Positions 28,471 to 38,669 of a stretch of 64,000 nucleotides of DNA are shown in pieces. Location of the stretch: assembly GCF_900104945.1 (NCBI RefSeq), contig NZ_LT629736.1, positions 868,001 through 932,000 on the forward strand, read 5' to 3'. Below the pieces are notes generated by a model. It was not told the origin of the DNA. It saw only the letters and a program-made list of their open reading frames with translations, and did no database searches. Within the stretch, counting starts at the first letter, position 1. Each line of letters starts with the position of its first letter. Made by a program: the position numbers and the translations under genes. This DNA comes from Halopseudomonas xinjiangensis (GTDB lineage: Bacteria > Pseudomonadota > Gammaproteobacteria > Pseudomonadales > Pseudomonadaceae).

Positions 28471-28491
28471 GCGAGGGGCTGGCAGAGCGGG

Positions 28492-29064
28492 TTACTGAAG
28501 CATGTCGTGCATGGCGATGATCTGGTCGGCTACCTGGATCAGCTTCTGCTGCTTGCTCATGGCCTGGCGGCGCATCAGCGTATGGGCTTCGGGCTCGTCA
28601 CAGTTGCGCATCTTCATCAGCAAGCCTTTGGCTTTCTCGATGCGCTTGCGCTCTTCCAGCTGTTGCTCGCGGGCCTGCAGTTCGGCGCGCAGTTGCTGGT
28701 CACTCTCGAAGCGTGCCATGGCGACGTCGAGGATCGACTTCAAGCGTGTACTCTGAATCCCCTCGATCACGTATGCACTCACGCCGGAGCGGATCGCCCT
28801 GCGCATATGCTCCGGGTCCTTGTCATCGGTGAACATGACGATCGGCCGCGGCTGGTTGCGGCTGACAAGAACGACTTGTTCGAGTACGTCGCGCCCCGGC
28901 GAGTCGCTGTCGATAAGAATCACATCGGGCTTGCTGCTCTGCACGCGCTGCGGCAGGTCGATGGACAGACCGGATTCGTCGATGACCTCGAAACCGGCCT
29001 CGATCAGCGACTCGCGTAGCCGCCCGACCTTTTTCGCGGTGTCATTGATCAGGAGAATTCGCAT
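28492..29064 (-). CDS. nasT: ANTAR-domain antiterminator/response regulator NasT
   Basis: The 190-residue protein has an N-terminal receiver-like domain (MRILLINDT..., DVILIDSDSP, VMFTDDKDPEH). A helical linker and a C-terminal ANTAR RNA-binding domain follow (about 125-185: RIEKAKGLLMKMRNC...AHTLMRRQAM). In known systems NasS holds NasT inactive until nitrate binds NasS, and free NasT then stops termination in leader RNAs. The three matching leaders in this locus support that role. The gene starts 9 bases after nasS. Confidence 0.95.
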   Translation of the reverse strand: MRILLINDTAKKVGRLRESLIEAGFEVIDESGLSIDLPQRVQSSKPDVILIDSDSPGRDVLEQVVLVSRNQPRPIVMFTDDKDPEHMRRAIRSGVSAYVIEGIQSTRLKSILDVAMARFESDQQLRAELQAREQQLEERKRIEKAKGLLMKMRNCDEPEAHTLMRRQAMSKQQKLIQVADQIIAMHDMLQ

Positions 29065-29073
29065 CGAGGCATC

Positions 29074-30297
29074 TCATTCAGCGATTGTCGAAGGGGCAGA
29101 GGGTGTGCCCGCCAGCGCATGCAGGGCGAAGCCGTGGGCGTAGCCGACCGGATCGCTGCCGTCCCAGAGCGTACCGTCGCCGAGGATGCTGCTGCGCATC
29201 GGACTGGCGGGCACCTCAATGCCCAGAGCGCCCGCAGCCTGGCGATACAGTTCGAGCTGCTGGACCTCGCCGGCAATGCCCAGGTAGTCCGGATCACTGT
29301 CGAGCAGGCCCCAGCGGCGAAACTGCGTCATGAACCATATGCCGTCGGACAGGTAGGGTACGTTCACCGTTCCCGCACCATGGAAGCGCAGCGGGTGGCC
29401 ATCCTGCCAGATGCGCCCGGCTCCGTCATCATATTCCCCGAGCATCCGCGGGGTCAGGGTGGAGGGCTTCGCCGAGACAAATTCGGAGCTGGCAATCAGC
29501 TGAGCGGTGCTTTCGCGGTTCGCTTCGCTTTCGTCGATGAAACGGCTCGCGTCGAGCACCGCCATGACCAGCGCACGCGCCGTGTTCGGATAGCGCTCGA
29601 CGAAGGCCCGAGTGGTTCCGAGTACCTTTTCCGGGTGGTCCGGCCAGATCGACTGGCTGGTCGCGACCGTGATGCCCATGCCTTCTTCGATCGCGCAGGC
29701 TCCCCACGGCTCGCCAGCGCAAAAGCCGTCAATGCGGCGCGCGCGCAGATGCTCGACCATCATCGACGGCGGTACCACCTGGGTGTTCACGTCACGCTGC
29801 GGATGAATGCCATGGGCAGCCAACCAGTAGTTAAGCCACATGGCGTGAGTGCCGGTCGGAAAGGTCTGCGCCAGGCAGAGTTTTGCACCGCTCTGGTGCA
29901 CATGGCGAGCGAGTGCCTTACCGTCGGTCACGCCCAGGTCACGCATCCCGTTGGAAAGATTGATGCTCTGGCCGTTCTGGTTGAGTCCCATGAGCACCGC
30001 CATGGGCGTGGCCGGCGCGCCGAGCCCGAGATGCATGCCGTATATCAGGCCGTACAGTCCCTGAACCGCATCCAGCTCGCCGCTGCGCAGGCGATCGCGC
30101 ACACCTGACCAGGACGCCTGACGGCGGAGATTGAGCGTAAGACCATAAGGTTGGGCGAAGCCCTGCGTGGCCGCGACGATGAGCGAGGCGGAGTCGGTCA
30201 GCGGCAGGTAGCCGATGTTCAGGTTGGGCTTTTCTGGTGCGTCGCTGCCGTCTGCCCAGGCCAGGGCGTCTGCGCGCGGCGTATCGTATTGATTCAT
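29074..30297 (-). CDS. nasS: Nitrate sensor NasS (periplasmic-binding-like, cytoplasmic)
   Basis: The 407-residue protein of the NrtA/NMT1-like nitrate-binding fold has no signal peptide, which separates the sensor NasS from the transport protein NrtA. Segments LNIGYLPLTDSASLIVAATQG and GFCAGEPWGACAIEEG are typical. The ATG at 30297 (MNQYDTPRAD) is preferred; a longer frame to 30363 reads through the leader terminator. It forms an operon with nasT. Confidence 0.93.
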   Translation of the reverse strand: MNQYDTPRADALAWADGSDAPEKPNLNIGYLPLTDSASLIVAATQGFAQPYGLTLNLRRQASWSGVRDRLRSGELDAVQGLYGLIYGMHLGLGAPATPMAVLMGLNQNGQSINLSNGMRDLGVTDGKALARHVHQSGAKLCLAQTFPTGTHAMWLNYWLAAHGIHPQRDVNTQVVPPSMMVEHLRARRIDGFCAGEPWGACAIEEGMGITVATSQSIWPDHPEKVLGTTRAFVERYPNTARALVMAVLDASRFIDESEANRESTAQLIASSEFVSAKPSTLTPRMLGEYDDGAGRIWQDGHPLRFHGAGTVNVPYLSDGIWFMTQFRRWGLLDSDPDYLGIAGEVQQLELYRQAAGALGIEVPASPMRSSILGDGTLWDGSDPVGYAHGFALHALAGTPSAPSTIAE

Positions 30298-30313
30298 GGC
30301 AATTCCGTAGGCG

Positions 30314-30400
30314 AAAAAAAAGCGTCGTGCTCGACAGACGTCTGAATCCGTCTTGCCGGGCACGACGCCATTGTCGTTTTGAGCGCCTGCGCTGGCGCTC
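30314..30400 (-). promoter_or_regulatory. ANTAR-type antitermination leader of nasS-nasT
   Basis: Read on the minus strand. Hairpin 1 (30400-30381) is GAGCGCC / GGCGCTC around AGCGCA. Hairpin 2 (30377-30362) is ACGAC / GTCGT around AATGGC. Both loops obey A1/G4. The terminator stem GCGTCGTGC / GCACGACGC (30368-30322) with eight Ts shares bases with hairpin 2. The sensor-antiterminator operon therefore seems to be under its own antitermination control. Confidence 0.88.
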
Positions 30401-30414
30401 GCTACGGATTACCA

Positions 30415-30430
30415 AGCAAAAAACAAGCCA
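30415..30430 (-). promoter_or_regulatory. Sigma-54-like promoter of nasS-nasT
   Basis: TGGCTTGTTTTTTGCT has GG and GC 10 bases apart and a full TTGC -12 element; the -24 element is TGGCTT in place of TGGCAC. It lies between the TRAP permease stop and the leader hairpins. Confidence 0.62.
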
Positions 30431-30439
30431 CTGACTGGC

Positions 30440-33046
30440 TCAGGCAGACTGCGGCCGCGACGGTGCGGTGGCGGCAGGGTCGTCACGCCGGCGCCACTGC
30501 AAGCCGACTACCAGCGCGAATACCAGCAGGGCCGGAATCCACATCCATTCCTTGGCCCAGCGGTCGACCGGAGCCTGAATTTCGAGAATTTCCTGGTCGA
30601 ATGCAAACCCTAGGTCAGCAGCCAGGCTACCGTAGGTGACCATGTCAACGATGACCCGGTCGCCATCCTGCATCAGCATCAGGCCCAGGTTATCCAGGCG
30701 CTCTTCGCCGGTTTCGCCTTCGGGGATCGGAACCAGTAGATAGAATTCCCGTTCGTTGCCGATCTCGTCCTCGCCGCGGATGTGCATGCGCAGGCTGCTG
30801 TCTTCCTCGACCGAGCCCATGGCTTCTGCGAGCTGCGCAGGCGGCACCGCCTCGTAGGGATCGTGAATCACGTCCATCCAGAAGCCCGGACGGAACAGCG
30901 TGAACGCCACCAGCAATAGCAGCAGGCTTTCGTACCAGCGGCTGCGTACGACCATCCAGCCCTGGGTCGCTGCGGCGAATATCAGCATGGCGACCGTGGC
31001 GACGATAAAGATCAGCACGCCATGGGCAAAGTCCACGTTGATCAGCAGCAGGTCGGTGTTGAAGATGAACAGGAATGGCAGGGCAGCGGTGCGCAGGCTG
31101 TAATAGAACGCCTGAAAACCCGTGCGGATCGGATCCCCGCCGGACACCGCCGCCGCGGCGAACGACGCCAGCCCCACCGGCGGAGTCACGTCGGCCATGA
31201 TGCCGAAATAGAACACGAACAGGTGCACCGCGATGAGCGGCACGATAAGCCCGTTCTGCTGGCCCAGCGTCACGATCACCGGCGCGAGCAGTGCCGACAC
31301 CACGATGTAGTTCGCCGTGGTGGGCAGGCCCATGCCGAGGATCAGGCTCAGCACAGCGGTGAGCAGTAGCATGAGCATCAGGTTGCCCATCGACAGCATC
31401 TCGACCAGATCGGCAAGCACCAGGCCGACGCCGGTTTGTGCCACCGCGCCGACGATGATGCCCGCAGTGGCCGTGGCGATGCCGATACCGATCATGTTGC
31501 GCGCGCCGGCTACCAGGCCTTCCCACAGCTCATACAGGCCGCGCCAGACGTTGCTGCCCAGTCGATTATCGCCGCGGAAGATGCCAAGCAATGGCCGCTG
31601 GGTGAGGATGATGAAGATCATGAAGACTGTCGCCCAGAAGGCGGATAGCCCGGGCGACAGACGTTCCACCATCAGACACCAGACCAGCACCACAACCGGA
31701 AGAATGTAGTGCAGCCCCGAGAGCACGGTCGGCCGCGTCTGCGGCAGCGTGATCAGCGGCGAGTCGGGCTTGTCCAGTTCCAGCTCCGGGAACTGCGAGC
31801 CGAGCTTGAGCAGTGCCACGTACACCACCGCCAGCCCGGCGGAAATCACCCAGCCGGCGGCATCGCCGAGTACCGGTTTGAGCCAGCCCAGCCCGTAATA
31901 CACGCCGAACGACAGCGCCATCAACAGGATCAGTCCGGTCAGAAAACCGATGATCTTGCGCAGGAGCGGCCGCGGTGGGTTGCTGCTCTGCAGCCCCTGC
32001 ATGCCGGCTTTGAGCGCCTCCAGATGCACGATGTAGATCAAAGCAATATACGAAATCACCGCAGGCAGGAAGGCGTGCTTGATCACGTCCACGTAGGAAA
32101 TGCCGATGTACTCGACCATCAGGAACGCCGCAGCGCCCATCACCGGTGGCATGATCTGCCCGTTCACCGACGACGCGACTTCCACGGCGCCGGCCTTTTC
32201 CGAGGAAAAGCCCACCCGCTTCATCATCGGGATGGTGAAGGTGCCAGTGGTGACGGTATTGGCGATCGACGAGCCGGAAATCAGCCCGGTCATGCCCGAA
32301 GCCACCACAGCGGCCTTGGCCGGGCCGCCGCGATAATGGCCGAGCAGTGAGAAGGCGACCTTGATGAAGTAGTTGCCCGCTCCGGCTTTATCCAGCAGCG
32401 AGCCGAACAGCACGAAGAGGAACACGAAGCTGGTGGATACGCCCAGAGCGATACCGAACACGCCCTGGCTGGTTAGCCATTGGTGATTGGCCAGTGCTTC
32501 GAGGCTGACGCCGCGATGGGCCAGCACGCCGGGCATCCAGGGGCCGGCGACAGAATAGATGATGAAGACCAGCGCGACGATCATCAACGGTGGTCCCAGC
32601 GCCCGGCGGGTGGCTTCGAGCAGCGTCAGTAGACCGATTATCGCGACCACCACGTCGTAGGTGGTCGGGTTGCCGGGGCGAGTGGCCAGCTCGGAGTAGA
32701 ACAGAAACAGGTAGGCTGCGCAGAAAGCGGCTATCGATGCGAGTAACCAGTCGGCAATCGGCACACGGTCGCGTGGTGAGCGCTTGAACGCAGGGAAGGC
32801 CATGAAGCCGAGAAATACCGCGAAGGCAAGGTGGATCGAGCGTGCCTCGGCGCTGTTGAACACACCAAAGCCGAGCATGAACGGCAAAGGCGAGGCGATC
32901 CAGAGTTGGAAAAGTGACCAGAGAGCGGCGAGCGAGACCAGCAGCTTGCCGGGAAAACCATGGGGTGTGCGTGCGCCGGTGTCGGCGCTGGCGACCATGT
33001 CTGCCACATCAGTGGGATGGACGCGTTGCGAGCTTTCGTTTGTCAT
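30440..33046 (-). CDS. TRAP transporter fused permease (4TM/12TM) with DUF3394 tail
   Basis: The 868-residue membrane protein is a fusion of the small (DctQ-like) and large (DctM-like) TRAP permeases. The large subunit shows GMTGLISGSSIANTVTTGTF and GMGLPTTANYIVVSALLAPV. After the last DctM helices, roughly residues 680-840, comes a partly soluble segment with WMDVIHDPYEAVPP, matching DUF3394. It would import an organic solute with the sodium or proton gradient, together with the TAXI protein encoded just upstream. The solute cannot be read from sequence. Confidence 0.92.
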   Translation of the reverse strand: MTNESSQRVHPTDVADMVASADTGARTPHGFPGKLLVSLAALWSLFQLWIASPLPFMLGFGVFNSAEARSIHLAFAVFLGFMAFPAFKRSPRDRVPIADWLLASIAAFCAAYLFLFYSELATRPGNPTTYDVVVAIIGLLTLLEATRRALGPPLMIVALVFIIYSVAGPWMPGVLAHRGVSLEALANHQWLTSQGVFGIALGVSTSFVFLFVLFGSLLDKAGAGNYFIKVAFSLLGHYRGGPAKAAVVASGMTGLISGSSIANTVTTGTFTIPMMKRVGFSSEKAGAVEVASSVNGQIMPPVMGAAAFLMVEYIGISYVDVIKHAFLPAVISYIALIYIVHLEALKAGMQGLQSSNPPRPLLRKIIGFLTGLILLMALSFGVYYGLGWLKPVLGDAAGWVISAGLAVVYVALLKLGSQFPELELDKPDSPLITLPQTRPTVLSGLHYILPVVVLVWCLMVERLSPGLSAFWATVFMIFIILTQRPLLGIFRGDNRLGSNVWRGLYELWEGLVAGARNMIGIGIATATAGIIVGAVAQTGVGLVLADLVEMLSMGNLMLMLLLTAVLSLILGMGLPTTANYIVVSALLAPVIVTLGQQNGLIVPLIAVHLFVFYFGIMADVTPPVGLASFAAAAVSGGDPIRTGFQAFYYSLRTAALPFLFIFNTDLLLINVDFAHGVLIFIVATVAMLIFAAATQGWMVVRSRWYESLLLLLVAFTLFRPGFWMDVIHDPYEAVPPAQLAEAMGSVEEDSSLRMHIRGEDEIGNEREFYLLVPIPEGETGEERLDNLGLMLMQDGDRVIVDMVTYGSLAADLGFAFDQEILEIQAPVDRWAKEWMWIPALLVFALVVGLQWRRRDDPAATAPSRPQSA

Positions 33047-33112
33047 TGGAGCCTGTCCGGGTTAGGCGGGTGCAGATGAAGCTCGGGCCGCGCTAGGCGG
33101 CCCGGGACAGGA

Positions 33113-34087
33113 TTACATCCAGCCACGTTCCTTGTAATAACGCACCGCGCCGTCGTGCAGCGGTACCGAGAGGCCTTCCTTGATCATCTGCTGCGGATCA
33201 AGGGTGGCGAACGCCGGGTGCAGACGCTTGAAGCGGTCGAAATTCTCGAACACGGCCTTGACCGTCTCATACACTACTTCTTCGGAGACATCGGTCGAGG
33301 TCACCAGCGTGGCGCGTACGCCGAAGGTTTCCACGTCCTCGTCATTACCACGGTACAGACCGCCGGGGATGGTTGCCTTGGCGTAGTAAGGACGATCTTC
33401 GATGAGCTTGTCGATCTCTTCGCCGCTGACCGACACCAGTTTCGCGTCCACGGTGGTGGTGGCTTCCTGGATCGAGCCGTTCGGGTGGCCGGCGACATAG
33501 ACCATCGCATCGACGTTGTTGTCACCCAGCGCAGCTGCCTGTTCGGCGGCGTCCAGCTCGGAGACCATGCCGAAGTCGTCACGCGTCCAGCCGAGGGCTT
33601 CCATCACCACGTCCATGGTGTCGCGCTGGCCGGAACCGGGGTTGCCGATGTTGACTCGCTTGCCCTTGAGGTCCTTGACGTTGCTGATGTTGGCATCGCT
33701 ACGGGCGACGATGGTCAGCGGCTCGCCATGCAGCGCGAAGATGGCACGCATCTTCTCGAAGGCACCCGCGTCCTCGAAGTTCTGTACGCCTTCGTAGGCC
33801 TTGTACTGGATATCGGACTGAACCACGCCCATGTCCATCTCACCACCGCGGATGGCATTGACGTTGGCAACCGAACCACCGCTGGACGGGGCGTTGCAGC
33901 GTATGTTGTGTTCGTTGCTGTTGCGGTTCAGCAGACGACAGATCGACTGACCGACCACGTAATAGACGCCGGTTTGACCGCCCGTGCCGATGGTGACGAA
34001 TTTTTCCTGAGCGACTGCCGGGGTAGCGGCGAGCGTAGCGCAGCCAAAGACTGCAGTGAAAAGTACGGCAAGCGACTTGCGTTTCAT
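33113..34087 (-). CDS. TAXI-family TRAP solute-binding protein
   Basis: The 324-residue periplasmic protein has a signal peptide (MKRKSLAVLFTAVFGCATLAATPAVAQ) and the TAXI opening FVTIGTGGQTGVYYVVGQSICRLLN. It captures the substrate for the fused TRAP permease 66 bases downstream. A GC-rich hairpin (GGGCCGC...GCGGCCC) in that gap might set the ratio of the two products. Confidence 0.93.
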   Translation of the reverse strand: MKRKSLAVLFTAVFGCATLAATPAVAQEKFVTIGTGGQTGVYYVVGQSICRLLNRNSNEHNIRCNAPSSGGSVANVNAIRGGEMDMGVVQSDIQYKAYEGVQNFEDAGAFEKMRAIFALHGEPLTIVARSDANISNVKDLKGKRVNIGNPGSGQRDTMDVVMEALGWTRDDFGMVSELDAAEQAAALGDNNVDAMVYVAGHPNGSIQEATTTVDAKLVSVSGEEIDKLIEDRPYYAKATIPGGLYRGNDEDVETFGVRATLVTSTDVSEEVVYETVKAVFENFDRFKRLHPAFATLDPQQMIKEGLSVPLHDGAVRYYKERGWM

Positions 34088-34277
34088 GACGGGGTGACTC
34101 CTTCTTCTGGTTATCCACCAGCGACATGTTTCGACGCTGGTTTCCGTTCACGACCGGGTTGGTCAAGTGTCTGGATCACAGACAAAGTGTAGCGGACGAT
34201 TCCGCTGGTCTTGGAAAATAACCGCAGCGGCCGGCGAGGGCAAGTTGCCATGCCGGCTATGTGCTTGAATCGGATGG

Positions 34278-34306
34278 AAAATGCCCCGCATGAAGCGGGG
34301 CATTTG
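34278..34306 (-). terminator. Rho-independent terminator between rnt and the TAXI gene
   Basis: AAATGCCCCGC pairs with GCGGGGCATTT around a 5-base loop, 6 bases past the rnt stop on the minus strand. It closes the pyrC-rnt unit. Confidence 0.85.
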
Positions 34307-34311
34307 AAAGG

Positions 34312-34998
34312 TCAGACTGGAGGCCAGCCACCCATCTCGCGCCAACGATTGACGATGGCGCAGAACAGATCAGCGGTCTTTTCCGTGTCGTAGCGGGCCG
34401 AATGGGCCTCGCGACCGTCGAATTCGATACCCGCCGCGGCGCATGCCTTGGCCAGGACGGTTTGCCCGTAGGCCAGACCGCCGAGGGTGGCGGTATCGAA
34501 ACAGGAGAACGGGTGAAACGGGTTGCGCTTGATCTGGGTGCGTTCGACGGCGGCGTTCAGAAAACCGAGGTCGAAAAAGGCGTTGTGACCGACCAGCACG
34601 GCGCGCTTGCAGCCGGCCGATTTAACCGCCTTGCGCACATGCTTGAAGATTTCGGTCAGCGCATGCTCTTCCTTCACTGCCATGCGCAGCGGATGGTCCA
34701 GCTTGATGCCGGTGAACTCCAGCGCCGCCGGTTCGATGTTGGCGCCGTCGAAGGGCTCCACGCGAAAGAAGTAGGTCTGGTCGGGGTAGACCATGCCATC
34801 TTCGTCCATGGCTATGACGGTTGCGGCAATCTCCAGCAAGGCGTCGGTCGCCGAATTGAACCCACCACATTCCACATCGACCACCACCGGCAGGAAGCCA
34901 CGGAAGCGATAGGCGATGGGCGTCTTGTGGCTGGATGGCGCAGGTGCACCGTCAAGCTCGTCTTGATCGTTTTCGCTGTCGTAGTCAAATTCGCTCAC
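34312..34998 (-). CDS. rnt: Ribonuclease T
   Basis: The 228-residue DEDD-family 3'-5' exoribonuclease shows [12 protein letters not shown] (first acidic pair), [12 protein letters not shown] and the final [10 protein letters not shown] with Asp. It trims 3' ends of tRNA and other stable RNA. The first 25 residues are an acidic, Asp-rich extension before the nuclease core. It lies 26 bases after pyrC, the same pairing as in P. aeruginosa. Confidence 0.95.
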   Translation of the reverse strand: MSEFDYDSENDQDELDGAPAPSSHKTPIAYRFRGFLPVVVDVECGGFNSATDALLEIAATVIAMDEDGMVYPDQTYFFRVEPFDGANIEPAALEFTGIKLDHPLRMAVKEEHALTEIFKHVRKAVKSAGCKRAVLVGHNAFFDLGFLNAAVERTQIKRNPFHPFSCFDTATLGGLAYGQTVLAKACAAAGIEFDGREAHSARYDTEKTADLFCAIVNRWREMGGWPPV

Positions 34999-35024
34999 AG
35001 GCGATCCCTTGCTTCAGGCGGGTT

Positions 35025-36059
35025 CTATTCCACTCGCCAGTTGATAGTCTCGCCGGCGCGCAATGGAATGACCATATGATCTCCAAAGGGTAGCTGATCC
35101 GGCGCGGTCCAGCTCTCGCGGACGAGGGTGATGGTGTCGGTATTGCGGGGCAAACCGTAGTAGTCGGGGCCATTGAAGCTGGCGAAGGCTTCCAGCTTGT
35201 CGAGCACGCCGAGCGAGTCGAACGCCTCGGCGTACAGCTCGATGGCCGCATAAGCGGTATAACAGCCAGCGCAGCCGCAACTGGTCTCCTTGGCATGCTG
35301 GGCGTGCGGTGCCGAGTCGGTGCCAAGGAAAAACTTGTTCGAGCCCGATACCACGGCGTCACACAGCGCCTGTTGGTGACGCTGACGCTTGAGGATCGGC
35401 AGGCAATAGAAGTGCGGGCGGACGCCACCGGCGAGCAGATGATTGCGGTTATATAGCAGGTGGTGGGCCGTGATGGTCGCGCCGATGCGATCCGATGCGC
35501 CTTTCACGAACTCGGCCGCGTCAGCGGTGGTGATGTGCTCGAACACCACCTTGAGTGTCGGGAAGCGCTCCACCAGCTTGATCAGCTGCTGATCGATGAA
35601 GGCTTTCTCGCGATCGAAGATATCCACATCGGAATGCGTCACTTCACCGTGGACCAGCAAAGGCATGCCGACGTCGGCCATGGCTTCCAGGGCAGGGTAG
35701 ATGTGCTCGAGTGCGGTAACACCGGAACCGGAATTGGTGGTGGCGCCGGCCGGATACAGCTTGGCGGCAATCGCCTGACCCTTGCTGTAGGCGGCGCGGA
35801 TGATTTCCGGGCTGGTCTGGTTCGTCAGGTACAGCACCATCAGCGGCTCGAAGATCGAGCCAGCAGGCCGTGCGGCCTCGATACGTTCCCTGTAGCCCTG
35901 GGCCTCATCGCCGTTGCGGACCGGCGGGACCAGGTTGGGCATGATGATCGCCCTGGAAAATATGCGTGCCGCATCGCTCACCGTGTTGCGCAGCACTTCG
36001 CCGTCGCGCAGGTGAATATGCCAGTCATCGGGGCGGATGATAGTCAGGCGATCGGTCAT
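35025..36059 (-). CDS. pyrC: Dihydroorotase
   Basis: The 344-residue class II dihydroorotase has the metal-binding HIHLRDG near residue 13. The lysine-bearing [17 protein letters not shown] and the final LGTDSAPH segments all match the binuclear zinc amidohydrolase. It closes carbamoyl-aspartate to dihydroorotate in pyrimidine synthesis. The ATG at 36059 ([14 protein letters not shown]) is the usual start; a longer frame to 36173 overlaps the divergent motY promoter region. Confidence 0.96.
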   Translation of the reverse strand: MTDRLTIIRPDDWHIHLRDGEVLRNTVSDAARIFSRAIIMPNLVPPVRNGDEAQGYRERIEAARPAGSIFEPLMVLYLTNQTSPEIIRAAYSKGQAIAAKLYPAGATTNSGSGVTALEHIYPALEAMADVGMPLLVHGEVTHSDVDIFDREKAFIDQQLIKLVERFPTLKVVFEHITTADAAEFVKGASDRIGATITAHHLLYNRNHLLAGGVRPHFYCLPILKRQRHQQALCDAVVSGSNKFFLGTDSAPHAQHAKETSCGCAGCYTAYAAIELYAEAFDSLGVLDKLEAFASFNGPDYYGLPRNTDTITLVRESWTAPDQLPFGDHMVIPLRAGETINWRVE

Positions 36060-36193
36060 CGAGGGAGTTCCAGACGGTTGCAATGCCGGCAATGCTACCG
36101 GAATCGTCCCGTCTTTCACACCGGCGGCAGGGTAAAGTTTTCCCCGAGCCAGCCGACTTAAGGTCCATAGCACTTCTCATGCCGGAGCCGATT

Positions 36194-37045
36194 GTGACCC
36201 GACTGTTGTCCCTTGTTTTGCTCGCGTTGGCCCTACCGGCGCAGGCCATGACCTTCCAGACGCGCATGGAAGAGGTCAAGTGGTCGGTCGACGGGGACAA
36301 GTTCGAGTGTCGTCTGAGCCAGGCCGTGACTGGCTACGGCGAGGCGGTTTTCGTGCGACGTGCGGGCGAGCGGCCGACCTTTCAGCTCAAGGCCTGGAGC
36401 AATCTGATGCAGCCCGGCCAGGCCCAGCTCTATAACGATGCGCCGAGCTGGCGCAGTGATCGACGCGCCCGCGTGCTTGGACAGGCGACGGTGAAGGACG
36501 GCCCGGTCACGCTGGAAGTGCCCTACCAACAGGCCGGCCAGATGCTCGCGGGCCTGGCTGACGGCTTGCTGCCGACCATTCACCGCGCCGGCTGGGCGAA
36601 TGCCCCCGATTCCGTTCGGGTGGTGGTGTCCAGCATCGGCTACAAGCAGGCCTGGAGCGAGTTTCAGAACTGCATCAGCGGTCTGTTGCCGATGAACATC
36701 GACCAGATATCCCGCAGTGCCGTGAGCTTTGCCAGCGGCGGCACCAGGCTGGATCCCGGCGCGAAATCCTTGCTGGATACTGCTCTGGCTTATCTGGAAG
36801 CCGATCCGGATATCGAGACAGTGCAGCTCGATGCGCATTCCGACAACGTGGGTGACCGGCTGACCAACCGCGAGCTGTCCCGCCAGCGGGCACTGGCCGT
36901 GCAGAGCTACCTGACCGAACATGGCGTAGCGGAAGAGAAGATCACCATGCGGTTTCATGGCGATCGCTATCCGGTAGCCAGCAACGCCACAGCCGTGGGC
37001 CGCGCCAAGAACCGCCGCGTAACCCTGCGACTGGAAAAGCCCTGA
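36194..37045 (+). CDS. motY: Flagellar motor-associated OmpA-family protein MotY
   Basis: The 283-residue protein has a signal peptide (about 1-18, ending AQAM). An N-terminal domain typical of MotY (MTFQTRMEEVKWSVDGDKFECRLSQ) follows, then a C-terminal OmpA peptidoglycan-binding domain (HSDNVGDRLTNRELSRQRA, then GRAKNRRVTLRL). MotY forms the T-ring that holds flagellar stators to the cell wall. I favour the GTG at 36194, with GGAG 6 bases before it; an ATG at 36179 would add five residues. It is divergent from pyrC, as in P. aeruginosa. Confidence 0.85.
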   Translation: MTRLLSLVLLALALPAQAMTFQTRMEEVKWSVDGDKFECRLSQAVTGYGEAVFVRRAGERPTFQLKAWSNLMQPGQAQLYNDAPSWRSDRRARVLGQATVKDGPVTLEVPYQQAGQMLAGLADGLLPTIHRAGWANAPDSVRVVVSSIGYKQAWSEFQNCISGLLPMNIDQISRSAVSFASGGTRLDPGAKSLLDTALAYLEADPDIETVQLDAHSDNVGDRLTNRELSRQRALAVQSYLTEHGVAEEKITMRFHGDRYPVASNATAVGRAKNRRVTLRLEKP

Positions 37046-37330
37046 CGGCCCCGGTCGCCGCGAGTCGCGCCTCCCACCAAACATCTGCCGTGCTTCCGTG
37101 ACCCGCGGCCAGGTGCGCTCCTACGGCGCACATCGCTGTCTTTATATGTAGGAGCGGGCATGACCGCGAAGCAGCTTGCACGGTTGCCGTTTTTCCCGCC
37201 TCCGCTTTCGCGCCCAGGTGCGCTCCTACGATGCAAATCGCTGTCTTTATGTAAGGGCGGACCTGGCCGCGAAGAAGAATCCGCAGAACCCCTTCGCGCC
37301 CAGGTGCGCTCCTAGACGACCGGCATTTAC
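37046..37330. repeat. Cluster of REP-type repeats between motY and argG
   Basis: The stretch holds at least four units of the GTAGGAGCG...GGTCATG / GGCCGCGAAG type in both orientations (about 37108-37125, 37146-37175, 37207-37231, 37250-37275, 37292-37316). It also has one copy (37050-37077) of a second repeat with core GCGCGACTCGCGGCGACC, read on the minus strand. The 100 bases from 37331 to argG probably hold the argG promoter. Confidence 0.8.
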
Positions 37331-37434
37331 CCTGCGCTCGGCGTCCCCTGTCAATCACAGCGCCCGGACGCTAGAATGGCGTCCTTTGGCCGGCGCGGCT
37401 GCGACGGCGGGGCGAATCTTCAAGGGAGCGCGTA

Positions 37435-38652
37435 ATGTCTGATGTGAAAAAAGTCGTACTGGCTTACTCCGGTGGCCTGGATACGTCGGTAATCCTCAAG
37501 TGGCTGCAAGATACCCACAACTGCGAGGTCGTTACCTTCACGGCTGATCTGGGGCAAGGTGAGGAAGTCGAGCCTGCCCGCGCCAAGGCGAAAGCCATGG
37601 GCGTCAAGGAAATCTACATCGATGACCTGCGCGAAGAATTCGTCCGCGACTTCGTGTTCCCGATGTTCCGCGCCAACACAGTCTATGAAGGCGAGTACCT
37701 GCTGGGCACATCCATCGCCCGTCCGCTGATCGCCAAGCGTCTGATCGAAATCGCCAACGAGACCGGCGCTGACGCCATCTCCCACGGCGCGACCGGCAAG
37801 GGTAACGACCAGGTTCGCTTCGAGCTCGGTGCCTACGCACTCAAGCCTGGCGTGAAAGTGATCGCGCCCTGGCGTGAATGGGATCTGCTCTCGCGCGAGA
37901 AGCTGATGGATTACGCCGAGAAGCACAACATTCCGATCGAGCGTCACGGCAAGAAGAAGTCCCCGTACTCGATGGACGCCAACCTGCTGCACATCTCCTA
38001 TGAAGGTGGCGTGCTGGAAGACACCTGGACCGAGCACGAAGAAGACATGTGGCGCTGGACCAAGTCGCCCGAAGCCGCACCGGACACCCCAACCTACATC
38101 GAGCTGTCGTACCGCAACGGTGACATCGTCGCCATCGACGGCAAGGACATGAGCCCGGCCGACGTGCTGGCCTACCTGAACAAGGTCGGTGGCGAAAACG
38201 GCATCGGCCGGTTGGACATCGTCGAAAACCGCTTCGTCGGCATGAAATCCCGCGGCTGCTACGAAACCCCCGGCGGCACCATCATGCTCAAGGGCCACCG
38301 CGCCATCGAGTCGATCTGTCTGGACCGCGAAGTCGCGCACCTGAAAGACAGCCTGATGCCCAAGTACGCCGAGCTGATCTACAACGGCTTCTGGTGGAGC
38401 CCGGAGCGCCTGATGCTGCAACAGATGATCGATGCATCGCAAGCCAATGTGAACGGAGTGGTGCGTTTGAAGCTCTATAAGGGCAACGTCATCGTCGCCG
38501 GCCGCAAATCGGATGATTCGCTGTTCGATGCGAACATCGCGACCTTCGAAGATGATGCTGGCGCGTACGACCAGGCCGATGCGGGTGGCTTCATCAAGCT
38601 GAACGCCCTGCGCATGCGCATTGCAGCGGGCAAGGGTCGCAAGCTGCTCTAA
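37435..38652 (+). CDS. argG: Argininosuccinate synthase
   Basis: The 405-residue enzyme has the PP-loop [12 protein letters not shown] at residues 9-20 and the second signature [13 protein letters not shown] near residue 120. It joins citrulline and aspartate with ATP in arginine synthesis. An AGGGAG site precedes the ATG. It is flanked on both sides by REP clusters. Confidence 0.97.
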   Translation: MSDVKKVVLAYSGGLDTSVILKWLQDTHNCEVVTFTADLGQGEEVEPARAKAKAMGVKEIYIDDLREEFVRDFVFPMFRANTVYEGEYLLGTSIARPLIAKRLIEIANETGADAISHGATGKGNDQVRFELGAYALKPGVKVIAPWREWDLLSREKLMDYAEKHNIPIERHGKKKSPYSMDANLLHISYEGGVLEDTWTEHEEDMWRWTKSPEAAPDTPTYIELSYRNGDIVAIDGKDMSPADVLAYLNKVGGENGIGRLDIVENRFVGMKSRGCYETPGGTIMLKGHRAIESICLDREVAHLKDSLMPKYAELIYNGFWWSPERLMLQQMIDASQANVNGVVRLKLYKGNVIVAGRKSDDSLFDANIATFEDDAGAYDQADAGGFIKLNALRMRIAAGKGRKLL

Positions 38653-38669
38653 GGCGTCTACGGGCTGCG

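Noticed and set aside
28467..28483. GCCAGC/GCTGGC hairpin as a dedicated nasT terminator
   Set aside because: No T-run follows and it overlaps the sigma-54-like box of the transporter, so I mention it only there.
30690..31526. Minus-strand 278-residue frame within the TRAP permease
   Set aside because: Same strand but shifted frame within a conserved membrane protein; its composition (Arg/His/Gly-rich) is that of an out-of-frame reading.
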